Counted from the first letter of the stretch, positions 32,751 through 42,560 are shown. The stretch: 64,000 nt of DNA from Pseudomonadota bacterium (GCA_003577275.1 QEVO01000001.1:558001-622000), one strand, 5' to 3'. Program-made: numbers and translations. Notes: a model not told the origin generated them from the letters alone.

Positions 32751-33302
32751 ATGATTAAAGTGACAGGCGATACGACCCTTTCCAATAGTTTTATGGGAAA
32801 TACCATACAGATTTGCGTCGTTACGAAAGATATGTTCAGAACCCTGGAAGGATTTGTCCAGCTCGGCGTTGGTCCATGGAGAGTATATACCTTCAGCCCG
32901 GAGAACGTATCAGATCAGACATATCGTGGAAAATCTCAGCCCTATTCAATGCGGCTAGCTGTGGCGTGGACCGGTACGACATTCTGGGAAGTTATAGAAC
33001 CCCTGGAAGGAGAAAGCATCTATAAGGATTGGCTTAAGAAACATGGAGAGGGAATCCAGCACGTTGCCCAGGAGTGTGCGCCGCTGGCATTCGATGACCA
33101 GGTCGCCGAATTTGAACGCAGAGGTTTAAGCGTGGTTCAGTCAGGCGTATGGAATGACCAGGTCCGTTATGCCTACATAGGTACGGAGGATCTTGCGGGC
33201 ATGGCGATTGAACTCTTTACATTTCCGGAGGGCTTCAGTTTTCCGGAGCCGGAGGTATGGTACCCTGGTCCACCTCCAGGTCATGAAGGCCATGCAGCGT
33301 AG
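32751..33302 (+). CDS. VOC (glyoxalase-like) family protein
   Basis: This 183-residue protein shows two beta-alpha-beta-beta-beta halves of the vicinal-oxygen-chelate fold. The first strand reads IQICVVTKD, where the usual metal-binding His is Gln. The second half begins GIQHVAQEC with His present and ends AIELF with Glu. It resembles glyoxalase_4/methylmalonyl-CoA-epimerase-like members and may isomerise or epimerise an intermediate of the same pathway. The ATG at 32751 follows GGTGTGG; a GTG at 32721 is an alternative. Its reaction is unknown. Confidence 0.75.
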   Translation: MIKVTGDTTLSNSFMGNTIQICVVTKDMFRTLEGFVQLGVGPWRVYTFSPENVSDQTYRGKSQPYSMRLAVAWTGTTFWEVIEPLEGESIYKDWLKKHGEGIQHVAQECAPLAFDDQVAEFERRGLSVVQSGVWNDQVRYAYIGTEDLAGMAIELFTFPEGFSFPEPEVWYPGPPPGHEGHAA

Positions 33303-33382
33303 TCGCGCGGAGCAAATCATGGCAAGAGGCTTTGTATTTCAAAGCCGGGGTACTTTAAGAATTTACATGAAAGGTCAAGATC

Positions 33383-34162
33383 ATGGGTAGGGCATCAGGG
33401 AAAGTGGTTCTGATTACTGGGGGATTGTCCGGTATTGGGACGTCATCTGCGGTCTTGCTTGCCCGTGAAGGGGCGCAGGTTGTTGTAACGGATATTACTG
33501 AAAACAACCGGGAAACGGTTCTAAACAGCATTAATTCAGCAGGCCAACATAAGGCGCATTACTATCGCCAAGACGTTACATCAGAAGATGAATGGAAAAA
33601 AATTACAGACACAATTTTGAAGCAATTCGGGCGGCTCGATGCGGTCGTTAACAGCGCCGGCGTCGGAATTGGCGGCAATATTGAAGAAGCCACCTATGAA
33701 CATTTCAAATTTGTGAACACCGTTAACTATGACGGCGTATTTCTTGGAACAAAATATGGCATTGAAGCCATACGCCGCAGCGGCGACCACGGCGGCTCCA
33801 TTGTGAATATGTCTTCTATTGAAGGAATTATAGCGGATCCTAATTTAGCTGCTTATAATGGAAGTAAGGGCGGCGTCCGCCTTTTGTCCAAATCCGCTGC
33901 CTTGCATTGCGCCAAATCTGGTTATAAAATTCGCGTCAACACAATTCACCCCGGCTATATTCTGACGGATATGGTAAGAAACTATATAGGCAGTCAGGAA
34001 AACCCCAAAGCCGTATGGGATTATATCGCCAGCCTTCATCCCGTGGGTCATCTGGGCGAGCCGGATGATATCGGTCATGCGGTGGTTTATCTTGTATCAG
34101 ATGAGTCACGCTTTATGACGGGCACGGAAATGATTATCGACGGCGGGTATACCGCTCAATAA
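33383..34162 (+). CDS. Short-chain dehydrogenase/reductase
   Basis: This 259-residue classical SDR has the cofactor motif TGGLSGIG (about 11-18), acidic residue in VVTDI that favours NAD(H), NSAG, catalytic MSSIEG Ser, YNGSK (about 154-158) and IHPGYILTD. It resembles cyclic-alcohol and hydroxysteroid-type dehydrogenases more than the SDR at 31925. It probably oxidises a secondary alcohol within the same catabolic unit. AAGG lies 9 nt upstream of the ATG. The gap of 80 nt before it contains no gene. Confidence 0.8.
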   Translation: MGRASGKVVLITGGLSGIGTSSAVLLAREGAQVVVTDITENNRETVLNSINSAGQHKAHYYRQDVTSEDEWKKITDTILKQFGRLDAVVNSAGVGIGGNIEEATYEHFKFVNTVNYDGVFLGTKYGIEAIRRSGDHGGSIVNMSSIEGIIADPNLAAYNGSKGGVRLLSKSAALHCAKSGYKIRVNTIHPGYILTDMVRNYIGSQENPKAVWDYIASLHPVGHLGEPDDIGHAVVYLVSDESRFMTGTEMIIDGGYTAQ

Positions 34163-34185
34163 AAAAATATCATATGGACTACCAT

Positions 34186-34225
34186 AAAGCGCCTTATATC
34201 AGCTCAGGTAGGCATAGGGCGCTTT
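34186..34225. terminator. Possible bidirectional terminator hairpin
   Basis: AAAGCGCC and GGGCGCTTT form an 8-bp stem with a ~23-nt loop between two convergent genes. No long T-run follows on either side, so its strength is doubtful. Confidence 0.4.
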
Positions 34226-34245
34226 GCGACTCTGACAGCATGGCC

Positions 34246-35394
34246 TTATACAACTTTAAGATCGCTTGCATTGATATTGTTTGTTACAAGTAATTGGTGA
34301 AGCAGCTGCGTACGCGAACTCACTGCGGATTTAGAGAAAATTGATCTCAGGTGGTTCTCTACGGTACGAACGCTGACGTTTAATTTCTCGGCAATTTCAG
34401 CATTGCGCATGCCTTCGGCAATGCATGCAACAAGTTCAAGTTCACGGGCAGTAATTTTGTGGATGCGCGCCCAGCTCATGATCGCGCTATCCTGCTGTGG
34501 CGGATCAGCGACCAGAATATAATCCAGCGAATCCTTGCCAAGAGCGGATTTTATCTGCACTTGATAGCTTTCTGGAATATTTGACAGCCCAATAGATGAG
34601 AGAAAGCAGGAAATATCCTTTGCTCTCAGCGTACGGCCGGCAAAATTCCTTAGCGCATGTTGCAGCCCAGGGAAATATGTTATTGATGGACTATAGACAA
34701 ATTCTCCATACTTGTCACTTGCCAGTGAAATCACTTCCAGTCTACCGGACTGATCAAGCTTAATCTCAAAAATAAACTTGTGATTATTTTTGGTGGTTGC
34801 CGTCTGTTTCATCTCTCCGATTACGTGATGTAAAGCAAAATTTTCAACGCGCGAAACCAATGCGGAAATCAGAAATCTGGCGCGGTCAAAATCACTTTCC
34901 GTAAAGTCGGGGCGGTTATCATCCCGTTGAAATCCAAGCACCACCACAGGCAATTTGGGAATAGAGGGGCGGATCATAATTCCAAGTACGTGATCAAGGT
35001 TTTCCTGATGCAAGAATTCGTTGAAGTAAAGCGAATCTTGCTTATTGCTTAAATCAAGATGATCTGAAACCCTCATCAATTTGGCGCCATTGGGTCTTAT
35101 GGTGCAGTTCCCAGAAGTTGAGTAGGCCGTGCCGCATATGGGGTCCAAAGCAACGAATGTACTGTTATACTCTCGAAGAACATCTCTAGTCATATTGATG
35201 GTTGTCGCTTTGCCGAGCCAGGGCCTGCCAGCATGAGTAAAAAGCTCAAATGCGCAAGCGGTATCAGCATCAAGGTAACAGATAAGATCCCTTAGAGAGG
35301 TCTCCATGAACTCATCAATATTTTGAGTATTGCAGAGCCTATCGATCATCTGGATGGTATGATGAATATGATCATCATCTTTTCTGTTCAACAT
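34246..35394 (-). CDS. LuxR-family transcriptional regulator with GAF-like sensor
   Basis: The 382 residues comprise an N-terminal GAF-like region (about 10-185) and a C-terminal LuxR-type HTH (about 315-375; ITARELELVACIAEGMRNAEI...VSVRTVENHLRSIF). The HTH is complete with the Glu, Gly and Val positions of the family. No membrane segments or receiver Asp are seen, so a cytoplasmic ligand sensor is likely. GGAGG lies 5 nt upstream of the ATG at 35394. It is convergent with the aco-like operon and divergent from the TonB receptor gene at 36005, so either could be its target. The ligand is unknown. Confidence 0.85.
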   Translation of the reverse strand: MLNRKDDDHIHHTIQMIDRLCNTQNIDEFMETSLRDLICYLDADTACAFELFTHAGRPWLGKATTINMTRDVLREYNSTFVALDPICGTAYSTSGNCTIRPNGAKLMRVSDHLDLSNKQDSLYFNEFLHQENLDHVLGIMIRPSIPKLPVVVLGFQRDDNRPDFTESDFDRARFLISALVSRVENFALHHVIGEMKQTATTKNNHKFIFEIKLDQSGRLEVISLASDKYGEFVYSPSITYFPGLQHALRNFAGRTLRAKDISCFLSSIGLSNIPESYQVQIKSALGKDSLDYILVADPPQQDSAIMSWARIHKITARELELVACIAEGMRNAEIAEKLNVSVRTVENHLRSIFSKSAVSSRTQLLHQLLVTNNINASDLKVV

Positions 35395-36004
35395 AAAGCC
35401 TCCGTAGCGAATTATTGGATAGTATAATTTATTGGCGGCTGGCCAAGAACAGCTCACAAACTCATTACCCGGACGTCACTAATATAACACCCGAATTCGC
35501 ACGTAAAAGTAGCAGATTTTCTTAATTTGCACAAGGAATTGCTTTGGTAGCTCGCCAGCCGTTTCGAGTCGCATGGCTTTATCTAACCAATAATGAGCAT
35601 ATCTACGCGCCAAGTCTACACACCCTTGGATAGCGCAGATTGCGCTGGCTAGCGCTGAGAAGAGTAAAAAGGCGGTTGGCCTGTCGCTAATGGGAAAGAG
35701 CGAGGCGTGCATGGAAAGAATTGTAACAAACGCCGATTCTTAAGAGCACGGATAGGTCTTGGCCATGAAACAAGCCACTCCGATGCACTCACGGCTTTTG
35801 CCTTGGGGTGAAAACCCAGTCATATCGCATTGTTTTTAAATATATTTTTTTATTTAAGAGCAATGGGGCAAGAAGAAGAAAGTCCTGGCGAAGCGGTAGG
35901 TGATTTACGTCATGATCAGAATAGGCAGGAATGAGATGAATCATTTAACTTGGAGGCCGTGAGTGCTGCGGCATGGATGATTGCTTGAATATAGGGAGAA
36001 AAAA
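35395..36004. other. Divergent intergenic region, no recognisable gene
   Basis: This 610-nt stretch separates the LuxR-type regulator from a TonB receptor gene. A 77-codon minus-strand frame at 35479-35712 has no recognisable domain and no convincing ribosome-binding site, so it is not called. The right part is AT-rich (TTTTTAAATATATTTTTTTA near 35830). AGGGAGA at 35993-35999 is the receptor ribosome-binding site. Promoters and operators for both genes are expected here, but no defined site could be identified. Confidence 0.5.
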
Positions 36005-38413
36005 ATGACGATAAATAATAAGCGCATGATTGAACGCCTTGCTGGTAAGCGTAAAAGGGGGCACGGCTCGGCGCTGGCAAAGCTATTTCTATGCACCAGT
36101 TTGGTAAATCTGCTCGCCCTTGCCTCTATTGAGGTGAATGCAGAAGAAGTAGATACTGCGAATGATAGTGATTTGGGCGGTTTCGGAGAAATCGTCGTTA
36201 CGGCGCAAAAACGTGCCGAGAGGGCGCAAGATGTGCCAATCTCGATCTCGGCCTTTAATGATAAGACCCTGACAGAGGCCAATATTCAGGATATTTATGA
36301 TCTACCTAAGCTGGCTCCTAACTTCAATATGAACCGCGGCTCCGCTGTCACCGCAATACGCCTTAACATCAGAGGCGTCGGCGCTGCCGGCAACACGGCC
36401 ATTGAACCCAGCGTAGCAACCTTTGTTGATGGCGTATACGTGCCTCGGCCCGGCGCTATGTTCGCGACCTTCTTCGATGTTTCCGGCATTGAAGTATTGC
36501 GCGGCCCCCAGGGTACGCTGTTTGGACGAAACGCAAGCGTAGGCGCGCTCAACTTGAGAACGGCTCTGCCGGAAGATGAATGGAGCGGCAAGATCAAGGC
36601 GGAAGCCGCCTCGGGGGAACGCTATCGTCTTGAAGGCCATGTAAACGCGCCGCTATCGGATACCACCTCGCTCCGCATTGCGGCGGTGGGCGAGCAGTTT
36701 GACGGCGTATGGAAGAATCTGATTGATCCTGCAACTCGTGGCGATGATTACGAGCGTTTCGGCGGTCTGGATACCATGGGTATTCGCGCCACGCTGCGCA
36801 GCAAGTTAACAGATCAGTTAACCTGGGTTCTGCGAGGTGAATACACTGACCTCGACGGGCAGGGAATGACACTTTACCAATTTGATTATACTTCAATAGG
36901 GCCCGCACAATTGGCGAACTTCATTGCCCGGCTGGGGGGTCATATTCCGTACCAGAACCCAACGCACAGAACGACAAGTCAGTATCTGGAAGGGCTCTAT
37001 AAGGATAAACAGTGGGCAATCACCAGTGAATTGTCTTATGAATTTACGTCGGACTACACCTTGAAGTGGATCGGCAGCTACCGCGATTGGGATAGCTTCC
37101 AAACAGATGGTGACCTTGTGTTTGCTGCCCAGCCGATCCTGGGCCGGGCGATGCCGTTCAGAAGCAAGAGCCATAATCACGAATTACAGCTTATTTCGCC
37201 GACGGATATGTTTGATGATCGGTTCTCTTTTGTAGCCGGTCTTTACTACTTTCACGAAAAATATTTCCTGGGCGAGGATTGGCTCAATTTGGGTGAATAT
37301 TGTAATGTAGTTGTGGGGCTTGCAGCGCCCGCCCTGGTTCCGGCGTGTCTAGGCGGCACAAAAACACTGACAAACCTGGATTTTAACCAGAAGTCTGAAA
37401 GCTTTGCCGCCTATTCTCAGGGAACCTTTAAGATCACACAAGACTTGGATGTTACCCTTGGCGTCCGCTATACGGATGAGAAAAAGAGTGCTAATTTCCT
37501 TCAAGAGGTCATCAGTCCCGGCGGGAATCTATTAAGAGCTCCGGAGGTATCGCCATTAAAATTTAGTGATAGTAAGGTTACCTGGCGCGCCAATTTATCC
37601 TGGCGGCCAATGGAAGACGTAATGCTGTTCGCATCCTTCTCAACAGGGTATAAATCCGGCGGGTTTAATGCTGGCGGAGCAGCGGCAGCGCTTAATTCAG
37701 CTCGTCGTGTTTATGATGGCGAAAACGTCGATAATTATGAAGCCGGCGTGAAAAGCCAGTGGCTGGATCGCAAAATTACGGCCAATCTTACTTTCTATCG
37801 CATGGAAATTGGTGGTTTCCAGGATCGGTCATTCGATGGGTTGAGCTTTGTGGTGGCAAACGCCGGCAGCCTTCGCCATCAGGGGTTTGAACTGGATGGA
37901 CAAATTCGCCCAGGATACGGCATAACCCTTAACTATGGGGTTGCATACCTGGATTCAGAATTTACATCATTCCCTGCGGCTTCCGGTCTGCCCGGTTTTG
38001 GCGGTACGCAGAATCTGAAGGGCGCACCAGCGACATTTGCGCCAAGATGGCAAGGCTCCGTGGGCGCCCAGTATGATGGTGAATTGCCACAAGGGCTTGA
38101 ATGGTCGCTGCGCAGTGACGTCAGCTTTATCTCAAAGCATAATGCGGGTGCGGCAACCGATAATAACCCGCAGACCATACAAAAAGGATATGCAACGGTA
38201 TCGGCCAGGCTCGCGGTGCGTTCGCCCGATACCGGCTGGGAAGTTGCAGTATTTGGGGACAATATTTTCGATAAGCGCTATTGCATCTTGCGCCCCTACC
38301 AACCACTTGACGGTCTTTGGGGGCTACGTGATGCAACTACCGGCGGTAGCGGCGTACAATGCGTACCTGGCCAGCCGCAAACGTATGGCATATCCTTTTC
38401 TAAGGAATTCTAG
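36005..38413 (+). CDS. TonB-dependent outer-membrane receptor
   Basis: This 802-residue receptor has an extended N-terminal signal region (about residues 1-45, ending VNAEE), a TonB-box-like EIVVTAQKR (about 60), a plug domain (about 65-185; DVPISISAF, LNIRGVG, GPQGTLFGRNASVGALN) and a 22-strand barrel ending in Phe (SFSKEF). The sequence type is the one abundant in sphingomonads and other oligotrophic alphaproteobacteria, often used for hydrophobic or plant-derived compounds rather than siderophores. The ATG at 36005 has AGGGAGA upstream. It lies between the LuxR-type regulator and the DUF3604 gene and is followed by a strong terminator, so it is a separate transcript. Substrate unknown. Confidence 0.9.
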   Translation: MTINNKRMIERLAGKRKRGHGSALAKLFLCTSLVNLLALASIEVNAEEVDTANDSDLGGFGEIVVTAQKRAERAQDVPISISAFNDKTLTEANIQDIYDLPKLAPNFNMNRGSAVTAIRLNIRGVGAAGNTAIEPSVATFVDGVYVPRPGAMFATFFDVSGIEVLRGPQGTLFGRNASVGALNLRTALPEDEWSGKIKAEAASGERYRLEGHVNAPLSDTTSLRIAAVGEQFDGVWKNLIDPATRGDDYERFGGLDTMGIRATLRSKLTDQLTWVLRGEYTDLDGQGMTLYQFDYTSIGPAQLANFIARLGGHIPYQNPTHRTTSQYLEGLYKDKQWAITSELSYEFTSDYTLKWIGSYRDWDSFQTDGDLVFAAQPILGRAMPFRSKSHNHELQLISPTDMFDDRFSFVAGLYYFHEKYFLGEDWLNLGEYCNVVVGLAAPALVPACLGGTKTLTNLDFNQKSESFAAYSQGTFKITQDLDVTLGVRYTDEKKSANFLQEVISPGGNLLRAPEVSPLKFSDSKVTWRANLSWRPMEDVMLFASFSTGYKSGGFNAGGAAAALNSARRVYDGENVDNYEAGVKSQWLDRKITANLTFYRMEIGGFQDRSFDGLSFVVANAGSLRHQGFELDGQIRPGYGITLNYGVAYLDSEFTSFPAASGLPGFGGTQNLKGAPATFAPRWQGSVGAQYDGELPQGLEWSLRSDVSFISKHNAGAATDNNPQTIQKGYATVSARLAVRSPDTGWEVAVFGDNIFDKRYCILRPYQPLDGLWGLRDATTGGSGVQCVPGQPQTYGISFSKEF

Positions 38414-38449
38414 TTTGACACACTCGAAACGCAATAAATGGTAAAATTT

Positions 38450-38491
38450 GGGGCGCTCAAATGGCGGTTGCTGTTTGAGCGTCCATTTTTT
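38450..38491 (+). terminator. Rho-independent terminator after TonB receptor
   Basis: A stem GGGCGCTCAAA / TTTGAGCGTCC with a 12-nt loop is followed by ATTTTTTG. It lies 37 nt after the receptor stop codon and separates it from the DUF3604 gene. Confidence 0.85.
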
Positions 38492-38580
38492 GTTCTTATG
38501 CCGCCGATATTTTCTGCTCGCGCCAAGAGATTGGTGGTACCCTGTTGATTAACTATCGGCGCTGGATCATGGAGGGTGTG

Positions 38581-40404
38581 ATGAAAAAACCTAAACTCCG
38601 GGATACCCTGCTGCTGACAACTTTGTGGATGGGGACGGCCTATGGCGCGCCCGCAATGGCGGCGGAGCCCTACTGGGGCGATACCCATGTCCATACGACC
38701 TATTCCATGGACGCCTTTATGTTCGGCACCAACATTGATCCCAGCGCCGCCTACCGTTTTGCTCGCGGCGTGCCTGTTATTCAACCGGTGACAGGGGCGT
38801 GGATTCAGATCAGACGGCCCTTGGACTTCATTGTTATTTCCGACCATGCCGAGATGCTGGGCGTGGCGGCCGGGGTTGCGACGGAAGAATCCTTGATCAG
38901 CTCTACATCGACTGGCAGGAAGTATATTCAGTGGTTTAAGGAAGGAAGACTTGGTGATATTTACGCTGATTTTGTAAAAGTTTTAGTTGGTGGCGAAGAT
39001 ACGGACGTTAATGATGACAGAATAAAAAAATCGATCTGGTCGCGTGTCGCCGATGCGGCGGATTTAAACAATCTGCCGGGAAAGTTTACCGCGTTCACGG
39101 GGTGGGAGTGGACATCTAACACCAATGGCGCCAATCTGCACCGGGTTGTCTTCACGCCCGCCGATGCCTCAACCGCAAAAAAATTTACGCCTTATTCCGC
39201 CTTTGATTCCGCCAAGCCGGAAGATCTCTGGAAGTGGCTGACAAAAATCAGAAAGGAAACCGGCGCTGATTTTGTCGCCATTCCACATAATTCAAACGTA
39301 TCAAAAGGCAAGATGTTCGATATGGCGGACAGCGAAGGCCGGCCCATATCGGCGGAGTACGCCAGGAACAGAATGATGTGGGAAGTCGCGGCCGAAGTAA
39401 CCCAGATCAAGGGCACGTCGGAAACCCATCCGGCGCTGTCACCGACTGATGAATTTGCTGGATTTGAATTATACACCACGCTCCTGCAAGGCAGAAAAGA
39501 TGGCGTTAAAGCAGTCGCCCGGCCATCGGAAGCTGATTATCTGCGCAGCGCGTTGAAGCGCGGCATGGAAATTCAGCAAAGAACCGGGGTGAACCCCTAT
39601 AAAGTCGGACTTATTGGTTCATCCGATACCCACACGGGCTTAGCATCATCTGACGAGGATGAATTCTACGGCAAGTCAGTGATCGATATGCTGCCGGCTG
39701 ACAAGGAAAAGGAATTTCCCGGCATCCCAACCAACGGCTGGGAAATGTCGGCCTCGGGCTTGGCCGCGGTTTGGGCCACGGAAAATACCCGTGAAGCGAT
39801 ATTCGCCGCATTCAAGCGCCGGGAGGTGTACGCCACCACGGGCCCGCGCATTATGTTGCGCTTCTTCGGCGGGTTTGGCTTTAATGCGGAGGACGCCAGC
39901 GCGGCTGATATAGCCTCTGTTGGTTATGCCCGCGGCGTTCCCATGGGCGGCGACCTTCTGCGGGCGCCCAAAGACAAGGCGCCGAGCTTCTTGGTGCATG
40001 CCGTCCGCGATCCCATTGGCGCTAACCTGGATCGGGTGCAGATTATCAAGGGCTGGGTAGATGCGAGCGGCAAGGCCCAAGAGCGCATCTACGATGTTGC
40101 GTGGTCCGGCAATCGGACGATGGATGTTAATGGAAAGCTGGAAGCGGTTGGCGATACTGTTGATACGGAGAATGTCCGTTACAGCAATAGCATCGGCTCC
40201 CCGCAATTGTCGAGGGTATGGGTTGATCCCGACTTTAACCCCAGCGAGACGGCATTCTATTATGTCCGGGTGCTGCAAATCCCGACGCCAAGATTCTCGC
40301 TCTATGATGCGAAAGCGCTGCAGATTGATCACTCCGAAACAGGGCAGCCGGCTTCCATTCAAGAACGGGCATACTCGTCTCCGATCTGGTATAACCCAAA
40401 GTAA
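38581..40404 (+). CDS. Exported DUF3604 protein
   Basis: This 607-residue protein has a signal peptide (cleavage probably after GAPAMA, about residue 28) and then GDTHVHTTYSMDAF, the His-rich start of the DUF3604 family, which resembles a PHP-type metal site. Further candidate metal ligands are ISDHAEM (about 86), WEWTSN, IPHNSN (about 238) and GSSDTHTG (about 344). A periplasmic metal-dependent hydrolase is inferred from the residues; no reaction is known to me for the family. GGAGGG lies 5 nt before the ATG. Two genes for a HupE-like membrane protein and a parvulin-like protein follow on the same strand, 26 and about 100 nt apart, suggesting one functional unit. Confidence 0.85.
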   Translation: MKKPKLRDTLLLTTLWMGTAYGAPAMAAEPYWGDTHVHTTYSMDAFMFGTNIDPSAAYRFARGVPVIQPVTGAWIQIRRPLDFIVISDHAEMLGVAAGVATEESLISSTSTGRKYIQWFKEGRLGDIYADFVKVLVGGEDTDVNDDRIKKSIWSRVADAADLNNLPGKFTAFTGWEWTSNTNGANLHRVVFTPADASTAKKFTPYSAFDSAKPEDLWKWLTKIRKETGADFVAIPHNSNVSKGKMFDMADSEGRPISAEYARNRMMWEVAAEVTQIKGTSETHPALSPTDEFAGFELYTTLLQGRKDGVKAVARPSEADYLRSALKRGMEIQQRTGVNPYKVGLIGSSDTHTGLASSDEDEFYGKSVIDMLPADKEKEFPGIPTNGWEMSASGLAAVWATENTREAIFAAFKRREVYATTGPRIMLRFFGGFGFNAEDASAADIASVGYARGVPMGGDLLRAPKDKAPSFLVHAVRDPIGANLDRVQIIKGWVDASGKAQERIYDVAWSGNRTMDVNGKLEAVGDTVDTENVRYSNSIGSPQLSRVWVDPDFNPSETAFYYVRVLQIPTPRFSLYDAKALQIDHSETGQPASIQERAYSSPIWYNPK

Positions 40405-40430
40405 AGGGGTGTATAAGAAGACACTAACAT

Positions 40431-41447
40431 ATGTGCGCTAGACTTATTGTATGGGTAGTTTTAATACTATGGAGAGGCGCCTTTCCTGCCAATGCGCATG
40501 AGGCTCACCCTCTTTATATTAGCTTAGAAGAAAGCAATGATGGGAGTATTGTAGCCCATCTAAAGCTTCCAGAAACAATACCAATCAATGAAGGGCCCAT
40601 TCTGCTTATTCCAGATGGTTGTATGGTAACGAGCGGGATAGGTTCGATAAAGAATCCACAAACATGGATAGCGCCGGTGTCGTTCCGCTGTCAGGGTGGA
40701 TTAAGTGAGAAAATTTTTTCCATAAAATATGCAGTAGGCAACCCGGCTATTACTTCATTAATTCGGATAGCCTGGCGAGACAGAAGCGAAACAATAAAAA
40801 TACTTCCGCCCAATGAGCTGACATGGAGCTTCCCAAAAGAGCAAAAATTTTTCGATGTGGCAGTTAGCTATTTTAAACTGGGTGTAGAACATATTTGGAC
40901 CGGAATTGATCATCTATTGTTTGTGGCTGCGCTTGTCATGTTGGTGACGCGCATTAATCTCCTTATCTGGACGATTACGGGTTTTACCATAGCTCATTCT
41001 ATTACATTGGCCCTGGCAGCATTGGACATTGTAAATATTGCAATTCCGCCAACCGAGGCGGTCATAGCGCTTTCAATCGTATTTATCGCCCGTGAGCTTG
41101 CGGATAAAAGGCAGGATACAATTGGGAAACGATTTCCCATCGCGGTGTCCTTTATTTTTGGATTGCTTCATGGCTTCGGATTTGCCGCAGCATTAGCCGA
41201 GATTGGATTGCCCAAACAAAATGTCGCGAGCGGCCTGCTGTTTTTCAATATTGGCGTCGAGATAGGACAGATTGCTTTTATATTACTTCTATTATCAATA
41301 TTTTCTGTGTCTTACCACCTTATTCGCAAGATGTCCGAACCATATATGCCCCTAATTTCACGATGGGGGCACAAAACTTTAGCCGCTTATGGATTAGGCG
41401 CATTGGCAACATTCTGGTTTTTTCAGAGAATTGAAATTTTGATATAG
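40431..41447 (+). CDS. HupE/UreJ-2 family membrane protein
   Basis: The 338 residues comprise a signal peptide (about 1-22, ending ANA), a soluble periplasmic domain (about 23-145) and a C-terminal membrane domain with six or so helices. Conserved residues are GVEHIWTGIDHLLF (about 152-165), IAHSITLAL and FGLLHGFGFAAAL, the signature of HupE/UreJ-type proteins, which are proposed metal (Ni/Co-like) permeases. Here no hydrogenase or urease genes are near; instead DUF3604 precedes and a parvulin-like gene follows. Codon use is strikingly AT-rich compared with the neighbouring DUF3604 and TonB receptor genes. No strong ribosome-binding site is seen. Confidence 0.85.
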   Translation: MCARLIVWVVLILWRGAFPANAHEAHPLYISLEESNDGSIVAHLKLPETIPINEGPILLIPDGCMVTSGIGSIKNPQTWIAPVSFRCQGGLSEKIFSIKYAVGNPAITSLIRIAWRDRSETIKILPPNELTWSFPKEQKFFDVAVSYFKLGVEHIWTGIDHLLFVAALVMLVTRINLLIWTITGFTIAHSITLALAALDIVNIAIPPTEAVIALSIVFIARELADKRQDTIGKRFPIAVSFIFGLLHGFGFAAALAEIGLPKQNVASGLLFFNIGVEIGQIAFILLLLSIFSVSYHLIRKMSEPYMPLISRWGHKTLAAYGLGALATFWFFQRIEILI

Positions 41448-41550
41448 AGGATTACTATTTTTTAGAATGAGCATATTTGCCGCAGCCAAGTTAGGATCTG
41501 CCTCCTGCTCAAAAGGCCAGGTAAATAGTTGATCGATGTGGAGATCTCAG

Positions 41551-42417
41551 ATGCGACGTTTATTGAAGGATCCATTTACACATTTCTTGTTATTGGGCGC
41601 GTTTATTTATTGGCTCTATGGCAGTGTAACAAATCACGGCGTGCTTAGTAGACAAAATGAGGTGTATGTTTCCCGCGCCCAAGTACTGAATTATATGCAG
41701 TACAAGGCAAAGTTATTTGATGAGGAGAGATTTTCAGATTATCTCTCTAGCCTTTCAGACGCGCAAAAAAAATTACTTGTAGATAATTTTATTGAGGACG
41801 AAATTCTTTATAAAGAGGCCCTACGTCTGGGGCTTGATCAAGGGGATTTTATTATCAAGCAAAGGTTGGCATCAAAAGTGCGCTTCCTGCTGGAAGATTC
41901 CGCTAGTCAAACCCAACCCAGGGATAACGGTCTGGAGGCATATTTCAAAGAAAATATAAACAGATATGTTCAGCCGGCTTCAATAACTTTTACTCATATC
42001 TTTTTCGATAAATCAATTCGCGGTAAGGATAAGGCTTCTCAAGATGCGATAAATGCGCTTCATATTATGAATGAGGGGAAAGAAAGCCAAGATCGTTTAG
42101 GAGACCGATTCCCATTTTTGATTAATTATGCAGACCGAACACAGCGCTATGTTGCTGATCACTTTGGTGAATCCATGAGTGAAAAGATATTATCACTAAC
42201 GCCGAATGAGAAAAAATGGCAAGGACCATTCGAATCTAATTACGGATACCATATTATCCTCCTTTATGACATTAAGAGTGAACGCGTACCGAGCATAGAT
42301 GAGATTCGTCCTCAGTTGACTTCGGATTTTCTGCAAGAAAAGCAGGATGCGGCACTCCGAGACTCAATTAAGGAAGTAAAGAGCAGGTATCATATAAGAG
42401 TGGATGCTGATATATAA
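41551..42417 (+). CDS. Membrane-anchored parvulin-like peptidyl-prolyl isomerase
   Basis: This 288-residue protein has one N-terminal membrane helix (about residues 9-26) and a periplasmic part. A SurA/PpiC-like chaperone region (SLSDAQKKLLVDNFIEDEILYKEA) precedes a parvulin-like domain (about 145-255; ITFTHIFF and GPFESNYGYHIILL). The parvulin domain is short and some active-site His positions are not evident, so activity is uncertain. It may fold or stabilise the neighbouring periplasmic proteins. The ATG at 41551 follows GGAGAT; an ATG at 41536 is less likely. AT-rich like the HupE gene, with which it appears to form a pair. Confidence 0.8.
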   Translation: MRRLLKDPFTHFLLLGAFIYWLYGSVTNHGVLSRQNEVYVSRAQVLNYMQYKAKLFDEERFSDYLSSLSDAQKKLLVDNFIEDEILYKEALRLGLDQGDFIIKQRLASKVRFLLEDSASQTQPRDNGLEAYFKENINRYVQPASITFTHIFFDKSIRGKDKASQDAINALHIMNEGKESQDRLGDRFPFLINYADRTQRYVADHFGESMSEKILSLTPNEKKWQGPFESNYGYHIILLYDIKSERVPSIDEIRPQLTSDFLQEKQDAALRDSIKEVKSRYHIRVDADI

Positions 42418-42456
42418 GGCCGTTTATGTTTGATAACATGATGTTGCCAGTCTTCA

Positions 42457-42560
42457 TGACCTGCTCCCCGGAAAGTCCCTGATTTAGGGTTAGTCTGCTC
42501 TTCGCTAGAGGAGACGGACGGTGATGATATCCCGTTTTAGCGAGGAGCAGATCATTGGCC
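42457..42560 (+). mobile_element. IS3-family left-end remnant
   Basis: The segment starts TGACCTGCTCCCCGGAAAG, a typical IS3-family (IS407-like) end. About 65 nt later it encodes a short run from ATG at 42520: MISRFSEEQIIG, the start of an IS3 OrfA protein. Similarity stops after about 100 nt, so only a relic remains. It lies at the junction between the AT-rich HupE/parvulin pair and the GC-richer TonB receptor. Confidence 0.6.

Noticed and set aside
35479-35712. 77-codon minus-strand frame between the LuxR-type regulator and the TonB receptor
   Set aside because: No domain, no convincing ribosome-binding site, and composition like the surrounding non-coding DNA.
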